A DNA stretch of 64,000 bases from Cervus elaphus (lineage: Eukaryota; Chordata; Mammalia; Artiodactyla; Cervidae). Below are positions 57,526-64,000 of this stretch, piece by piece (positions within the stretch are counted from its first letter, which is position 1; each line of letters starts with the position of its first letter). A program made the position numbers and the translations under genes. The stretch spans positions 9,436,235 through 9,500,234 of the forward strand of contig NC_057828.1 of assembly GCF_910594005.1 (NCBI RefSeq), read 5' to 3'. Below the pieces are notes generated by a model that saw only the letters and a list, made by a program, of their open reading frames with translations, did not search any database and was not told the origin of the DNA.

Positions 57526-58746
57526 TGCTGGGAGCCAGCACACGAGATCCTACCCATGACAAGGTCATGAGGGAGAAAACCTGACCGGCAAGGTGGATCA
57601 GGTTTTCAAGGATTCCGAAAAGCTGCCCCAATGCTGCCCTCGGTGCTCACCTTAAAGATGATATCTGTTCTTCTGATGCTTGCTTTAATAGACTACTCCC
57701 TAATTTCTGTAACATAGGAAAAGGCCTTCCCAGATTTCTTTCCAAATAAGAATCAATTTAGAACTTTAATCTATAAGTTTTTTGGGTGGTGGTATTTTAT
57801 GAGATTATTTAGGGTGAAAGGAGTGTTTTAATTTAAACTCCTTTGCTGGTAGTTTGTTAGCCAAATGCATTTATGCCCTTGGTACTAATATGCATGATTG
57901 CTTATAATATTTTAATCATAAAATAGCATAAAGAACCTGATTATATAAAAGCCCTAGTAGATATAGAGCATTTTTGAGGGATGAAGGAGTTTTATTAGAA
58001 AATATAAGAAAAAATTATTATAAAATGATTATTGGGTTAGCATTTGCTTGCTGTGTTTTTGCTTTTAGTGTGCTAAGGCTGTGCTATGGAAACCATTGTT
58101 AATATAGTTATAGATCTAGAAAAATAAGAGCTTAGCCCTAGTGTTGTAACAATGAAATAGTTGTTAATTATTAGCCAGGAGTGCTAGGCAGAGGCCGCCT
58201 TATTAGAGCCACAGAGGCTGTATGGGGTAAAACTTTTAGATAAATTTAACTGACAACTTTTGCAGAAGAATTGATGTTGGTATTAACAGGGTCATATTTT
58301 TATTATGTTGTGACATGCTGTCCTGTTGCCCTATGAGACTGTAACTCTTCTGTTAAGGTCACCATAGAAACAGAAAACAGGTTTACATTCACCTGACTTG
58401 CATAAAATGTTAATAGGCCCCCAGGCCAGAAGATAATGTACAAGACCCTCATAAACAAAGAAGTATGCAGAAAACACCCTGGTTTTGTGAAGGACAAGCT
58501 GACATAATGTTAAACTATCTTCCCCTTAGAAATGTACTAACTTAGGGTATAAAAGCTATGGTAAAAAATAAAGCATTGCCAGACTCTGCCAGCTGCACCC
58601 TCCGTCTGGTCACTCTCTCTCTCTTTCTCTCTTTCTCTCTCCCTCGCAGACTTGGCCCTATCAAGGCTAGTCTCATGTGTCTTCTCTCTCTCTCTAGCCG
58701 ACGCCGTTCATCCTGAGGGTACCCCCTGGATCCTGCCGACCCAGCA
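57526..58746 (+). mobile_element. Solo ERV LTR (class II type) inside the L1 5'UTR
   Basis: 1221 bp from TGCTGGGAGCCAGCACACGA to CTGCCGACCCAGCA, flanked by a perfect 6-bp duplication CCCTCA (57520-57525 and 58747-58752). TATAAAAG at about 58550 and AATAAAGC at about 58568 give the U3-R order on the plus strand; a CT-rich run lies at 58612-58643. TG...CA ends, 6-bp duplication and length suit a betaretrovirus-like (ERV2) LTR. No internal coding sequence is present. Confidence 0.88.
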
Positions 58747-58752
58747 CCCTCA

Positions 58753-59020
58753 GAAAGTCCTGCCCCTTAGAGGGGGAAAGAAACACGATGAAACACAAAC
58801 CCAGTCATCAGCAAACAGGATTCCCCTCACAAAGTCCTGCCCCTTAGAGGGGGAGAAACAAACATGATAAAACACAAACCCAGTCATTAGCAAACAGGCT
58901 TGTCCCCTCACAAAGTCCTGACCATTAGAAGGGGGAAAAAAAAAACAAGATAAAACACAAACCCAGTCATCAGCAAACAGGATTGTCACTTCATACAGTC
59001 CTGCCCATTAGAGGGGAAAA
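58753..59020 (+). repeat. Tandem units of about 77-84 bp in the L1 5'UTR
   Basis: AAAGTCCTGCCCCTTAGAGG recurs at 58754, 58831, 58912 and (as ACAGTCCTGCCCATTAGAGG) 58995, each followed by a purine stretch and AACACAAACCCAGTCATCAG. A further partial unit lies at 57479-57525 on the other side of the LTR. The array ends about 300 bp before ORF1, where a promoter-like monomer array would be expected. Confidence 0.88.
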
Positions 59021-60172
59021 AAACTTACCTCCTTTCACCAGAGTACAAACAAAAGTCACACCCAAAAGAAGCCCACACAAACTCCTGGCACAACCTTACA
59101 CACCACAGGCAGAAACCAAAAGGAAGGAGGAGTTCTACCTGAAAGCTTGAGAAAAGGAGACCTCAAATATAATAATTAAAAAGAAAAAAAAGAAAAGGCA
59201 AAAAAATATTGCTCAAATGAAGGAACAAACTAGAAGCACAGAAGACAAAAAAAAAAAAAAAGAAGAAGACGACGAAATAGTTCAAATACCTGAAAAAAAA
59301 ATTCAGAATAATGATGGTAAAGATGTTCCAAAACCTTGAAAATAGAATGCATAAAATGCCAAGAAGCAACAACACAACTAACACAATTACCAAGGATATA
59401 GAAGAAATAAAGAATAAACAAAGATGAATGACACAATTACTGAAATTACAAATACTCTAGAAGGAAACAATAATAGATTAACTGAAGCAGAAGAAGGGAA
59501 CAGTGAGCTGGAAGATAGAATGGTGGAAATAGTTGCCGATGAGCAGAATAAAGGAAAAAGAAGGAAAATAATTGAGGAGAGCTTCAGAGACCTCTGGGAC
59601 AGTATTAAACACACTAACATTTGAGTTATAGAGGTCCCAGAGGAAGAAGAAAAGAAGAAAGGCACTGAGAATTTTTTTGAAGATACTACAGTTGAAAACT
59701 GTCCCAGCATGGGAAAGGAAATAGTCCAATCAAGTTCAAGAAGCACAGAGTCCAATACAGGATAAACCCAAGGAGAAACACATCAAGACACATATTAATC
59801 TGCAGAGATTAAACACAAAGAAAGAATATTAAAAGCAGCAAGGGAAAAGCAACAAGTAACACACAAGGGAAAAGCCACTCAATTAACAGCTGATCTTTCA
59901 GCAGAAATCCTGCAGGCCAGAAAGGAATGGCAGGATATATTTACAGTACTGAAAAGGAAAAATCTACAAGCAAGATTACTCCACATGGCAAGTATTTCAT
60001 TCAAAATTGATGGAAAAATTAAATCTTTACAGACAAGCAGAAGTTAAGAGAATTTAGCACCACCAAACCATGTTTACAACATATATTAAAGAGACTTATA
60101 TAGGCAATAAGCATAAGACAAAGGGAAGACCTACAAAAAACCCAAAACAACTAAGAAAATGCTAATTGCAGG

Positions 60173-63100
60173 TGGTCTTAAGATGGTGGAGGAATAAGAT
60201 GGGGATACCACTTTCTCCCCCACAAATTCAACAAAAAATCATTTGAATGCTGAGCAACTTCCACAAAACAGCTTCTGAACACTGGCGGAGGACACCAGGC
60301 ACCCAGAAAGGTTGCCCATTCTCTTCCAAAGGAAGTAGAACAAAATATAAAAGACAGAGAGACAAAAGAGTTAGGGACAGAGACCCGTCCTGGGGAGGGA
60401 GTCGTGAAAGAGGAGAAGTTTCCAAACACCAGGAAACCCTCTCACCAGTGGGTCTGTGGGGAGTTTTGGAATCTCAGAGGGCAACATAACAGGGAGGGAA
60501 AAAAACAAAAAAATAAAACAAAACCCACAGAATACATGCCTTAACCACAACTCTCAGCAGAAAAATAGCTTAGACGCTCCTGTCTGCCGCCAGTGAGTGG
60601 GGGAGGCACGGGTTGCATTGCTTAGGGTTAAGGACCAGTCCTGAATGTCCTGAGGACAATCTGAGGGAGCTAACGTGAGATAGCAACCGAAACTGTGGGA
60701 TAGCCAGAGAGAGAGGGAAAAAGGAAAAGAGAGAGAGAGGGAGAAAGCTCTAACCTAAGGCACAGCCTGGCCCGCTCACAGGACAAAGGATTGAGCCAAC
60801 ACCTAAGGAGAGTTATCAGGCTGCAAACCGGCTCCTCCCCAGACCAGAGGCAGAGAGGCAGGAAAGCGACAGCCAGAGCTGGGAGGCAAGAGACAATCAT
60901 GGCCCCAGAGACGGCATCCTCTACCAAACTGGGAGCAGGCTGCCAGTTGCTAACCACATCTTCCTGGGCTCCTGGATGGCTGACATCTGCCAGGAGGGTC
61001 ACAGCCTGAGATCAGCCCCCCAGAGGAGACACACAGCACACCTGAGATGACACTCTTGTGGCGCACCCCGGAAACCAAGCGAGTGGGACCAGGGAGGTGA
61101 TATGATGCACTGTTCACCTGGGACAGTGTGCTCACCAAGCACCTGGTCACCTGAGCTGCTAGGACCTGGGGAGGGCACAAAACGCAGCCCCAACAGAGTC
61201 TGCGCCCCTGTGCAGTACCCAAGAACCTGAGCCTGAGCAGCTTAGGCCTGGGATGTGCACGCAACCCAGGACCCACTTTGGACAGCTCCCCTTCAGAGCA
61301 CCCTGGAGTTTGAACAGTGTAGACTGGGAAAGCACACGTGCCATGAGCGGGGCAAACCCAGTGTGGCCCAGGCACTGCGAGCACTCCCCACACAGCCAGT
61401 GATATTTGTCTGCAGTGCTCCTCCCGCCCCACAGCACAGCTGAACAAGTGAGGCTAAATAAATGACCACCTTCGCCCCCTTATGTCAGGGCGGAAATTAG
61501 ACACTGAAGAGACTTGCAAACAGAGGAAGCCAAAATAAACAAAGAAAAGGGAACCGCTCTCAACGTGACAGGCACAACAGATTGAAACTCTGTAGTTAGC
61601 ATCGACTAAGCACTGGAAAGGCCTATAGACCTTGAGAAGAAGTATAAGCTGGAACAAGGAACTATCTGAAACTGAACTGACCCCACACTGCCCTCAACAG
61701 CTCCAGAGAAATTCCTAGATATATTTTTACTATTATCACTTTTAATTTTTATTTTTAAGTTCTTTATTACTTCTTTAATTTTCATTTTTATAACCTACTA
61801 TTACCTTTCAAAAAAGACCCTATTTTTAAAGCAAATTTCACATATATATTTCTTATAATTTGTGATTGATTTTGTTTTGTATTTTTAATATTGTATTTTT
61901 CAGAGTTTAACCTCTACTCTAGATTTTTAATCTTTGCTCATTGGTATTTCTTATCAATTTTGTACCTTTAAGAATCTAATCTTCAGTACCCATTTTTACT
62001 TAGGGGTGTGATTACTGGTTTGATTGTTCTCTCCCCTTTTGACTCACACTTTTCTCCCCCCAGGGCACCTGTATCTCCTCCCTCCCCCTACTCTTCTGTA
62101 CTTAACTCTGAATCTCTCTGGGTGTTCCGGGCTGTGGAGAACACTTACGGAAATGATTACTGGCTAGATTCGTCTCTCTCCTTTTGACTGTCCCTCTTCT
62201 CCTCATGGTCGCCTCTATCTCCCTTCTCCCTCTTATTTTCTCTACTTAATTCCGTGACCCTCTCTGGGTGTTCCAGACTGTGGACAGCACATAGGAAATT
62301 GATTATTGCCTAGATTGCTCTCTCCCCTTTTGATTTCCCCTTTTCAACTCCTGGTCACTTCTATCTTCCTCCTCCCTCTTCTCTTCTCCATGTAACTCTG
62401 TAAACCTTTCTGGGTGTCCCTCACTGTGGAGATTCTTTTCACCATGTTTTATCAGCAGTGCTGTATGGATGGAGAAGTCTTGAGGCTACTGTAAGATTAA
62501 GGCTGAAAGCCAGAGGTAGGAGGCTTAAATCCAAAACCTGAGAACACCAAAGAACTCCTGACTCCAGAAAACATTAATTGACAGGAGCTCATCCAAAACC
62601 CTGCATATCTACACTGAAACCAAGCTCCACCCAAGAGCCAACAAGTTCCAGAGCAAGACATACCACACTAATTCTCCAGAAACACAGGCACATAGCCCTG
62701 AGCATTAAAATACAGGCTGCCCAAAGTCACACCAAAGCCATAGGCAACTCAAAACTCACTACTGGGCACTTCATTGCACTCAGAGAGGAGATCTAGCTCC
62801 ACCCACCAGAACATGGATGCAAGCTTCCCTAACCAGGAAACCTTGACAAACCACACATCCAACCACACCCACAGGGACCAACCTCCACAATAAAGAGGAA
62901 CCATAAACTTCCATCATACAGAAAGGCCACCCAAAACAGAGCAATCTAAACAAAACAAAAAGGCAGAGAAATATTCAGCTGGTAAAGGAACATGATAAAT
63001 CCCCAACAAACCATACAAAAGAGGAGGAGATACGGAGTCTACCTCAAAAGGAATTCAGAATAATGATAGTAAAGATGATCTAAAATCTTGAAAACAAAAT

Positions 63101-63890
63101 GAAGGTACAGATAAATAGACTAGAGATGAGGACTGAGAAGATGAAAGAAATGTTTAACAAAGACCTAGAAAAGAAAAAAAAAGAGTCAATCAACAATGAA
63201 TAATGCAATAACTAAAACACTCTGGAGGAAACCAACAGTAGAATAACTGAAGCAGAAGATAGGATAAGTGAGGTGGAAGATAGAATGGTGGAAATAAATG
63301 AAGCAGAGAGGAAAAAAGAAAAAAGAATTAAAAGAAAGGAGGACAACCTCAGAGACCTCTGGGACAACATTAAACATCCCAACATTTGAATCATAAGCAT
63401 CCCAGAAAAACAAGACAAAAAGAAAGGTCATGAGAAAATACTTGAGGAGATAATAGTTGAAAACTTCCCTAAAATGTGGAAGAAAACAGCCACCCAAGTC
63501 CAGAAAGCCAGAGGGTCCCAACAGGATAAACCCAAGGTGAAACACCCCAAGACACATATTAATCAACTTAATGAAGACCAAAGACAAACAGCAAATATTA
63601 AAAGCAGTAAGGGAAAAGCAACAAATAACACACAAGGGGATCCCCATAAGGATAACAGCTGATCTTTCTACAGAAACTCTTCAGGCCAGAAGGGATTGGT
63701 AGGACATACTTAAAGTGATGAAAGAGAAAAACCTACAATCCACATTACTATACCCAGTAAGGATCTCATTCAAATATGAAGGAGAAATCAAAAGCTTTAC
63801 AGACAAGCAAAAGCTGAGTGAGTTCAGCACCACCAAACTATCTCATCAACAAACGATAAAGGAACTTCTTTAGACAGGAAAAACAGAAAA
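60173..63890 (+). mobile_element. Second L1 LINE, 5'UTR plus ORF1, head to tail with the first
   Basis: Begins GGTGGTCTTAAGATGGTGGA and has about 2.8 kb of 5'UTR with a GC-rich block (60.8-61.4 kb) and T-rich block (61.7-62.4 kb). ORF1 runs from about 63080 to 63875: ISEVEDRMVEINEAERKKEK (63267-63326), DLWDNIKHPNI, then a TGA at 63387, and a C-terminal FTDKQKLSEFSTTKL. Frames are broken. A Bov-tA starts at about 63900, so what follows ORF1 cannot be seen. Confidence 0.8.
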
Positions 63891-63904
63891 GGTTTATAAG
63901 TAAG

Positions 63905-64000
63905 TAAGTGTTAGTCACTCAGTCATGCCCGACTTGTTACAACCCCATGGACTGCAGCCCACCAGGCTCCTCTATCCATGAGATTTTCCAGTCAAGGATA
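63905..64000 (-). mobile_element. Bov-tA SINE, cut by the window edge
   Basis: Plus strand reads GTTAGTCACTCAGTCATGCC, CAACCCCATGGACTGCAGCC and CCACCAGGCTCCTCTATCCA, the antisense tail half of Bov-tA; the tRNA-like head lies beyond the window. Confidence 0.9.

Larger units (their letters stand above)
55435..60172 (+). mobile_element. L1 LINE, 5'UTR plus ORF1, split by a solo LTR
   Basis: Begins with CACGATGGTGGAAGAGTAAG, an L1 5' end. A long 5'UTR follows, containing an array of about 80-bp units at 57440-57525 and 58753-59020. ORF1 text starts near 59330 and includes the coiled-coil segment NSELEDRMVEIVADEQNKGK (59499-59558) and FRDLWDSIKHTN. The codon after it is a TGA at 59622. Sequence up to about 60172 follows the ORF1-ORF2 spacer, then stops where another L1 5' end begins; ORF2 is not adjoining. 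Confidence 0.82.

Noticed and set aside
60950..61447. Open frame of 165 codons on the minus strand
   Set aside because: Antisense to the GC-rich 5'UTR of the second L1; low-complexity residue use and no recognisable domain.
63186..63647. Open frame of 153 codons on the minus strand, hydrophobic
   Set aside because: Exact shadow of L1 ORF1 on the plus strand; the same pattern recurs opposite ORF1 at 59.4 kb and at the left edge.

Overview
This window is ruminant nuclear DNA. The species signal comes from its interspersed repeats: many Bov-tA tRNA-derived SINEs, BovB (RTE) LINEs with the typical GACTGAACTGAACTGA-like tail, and bovine-type L1 elements. I cannot tell cattle from sheep, goat, buffalo or deer from sequence alone.

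The only host gene I can support lies on the minus strand: the 3' two-thirds of a complement factor H (CFH) type gene. Thirteen short coding exons run from 53455 down to 9965. Each encodes one complete short consensus repeat (SCR, also called CCP or sushi domain). In order they align with human factor H SCR8 to SCR20 (human exons 11-23). All thirteen have GT/AG borders, all internal exons are phase 1-1, none contains a stop or frameshift, and the last ends in a TAA at 9965-9967. The 3'UTR ends near an ATTAAA signal whose surroundings resemble the end of human CFH mRNA. SCR1-7, the signal peptide and the promoter are not here and should lie beyond position 64000. The product would be a secreted, elongated regulator of C3b in the alternative pathway. 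The C3d-contact residues of SCR19 are kept; SCR20 is partly altered. Several exons differ enough from the classical bovine factor H sequence as I remember it that a factor-H-like paralogue is a live alternative.

Layout: 1-9760 is downstream intergenic DNA (an L1 5' part, an LTR, SINEs, BovB pieces, old L1 3' ends). 9760-10800 holds SCR20 and SCR19. 10800-23330 is a 12.5 kb intron built from a nested stack of BovB and L1 copies. 23334-27588 holds SCR18 to SCR15. 27590-35215 is an intron filled mainly by one near-full-length antisense L1. 35216-44907 holds SCR14 to SCR10. 44910-51414 is an intron with SINEs and a BovB split by a solo ERV LTR. 51415-53455 holds SCR9 and SCR8. 53456-64000 is the start of a long upstream intron, in which two L1 5'UTR+ORF1 blocks lie head to tail and the first is split by a 1.2 kb solo LTR.

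I saw no RNA gene, CRISPR array, operon or other prokaryotic feature, and no evidence for a new multi-gene system. The points most worth a second look are the identity of the factor H gene, its enlarged SCR15 loop and altered SCR20, an 86-bp tandem duplication near SCR8, and the two cleanly bounded solo LTRs.
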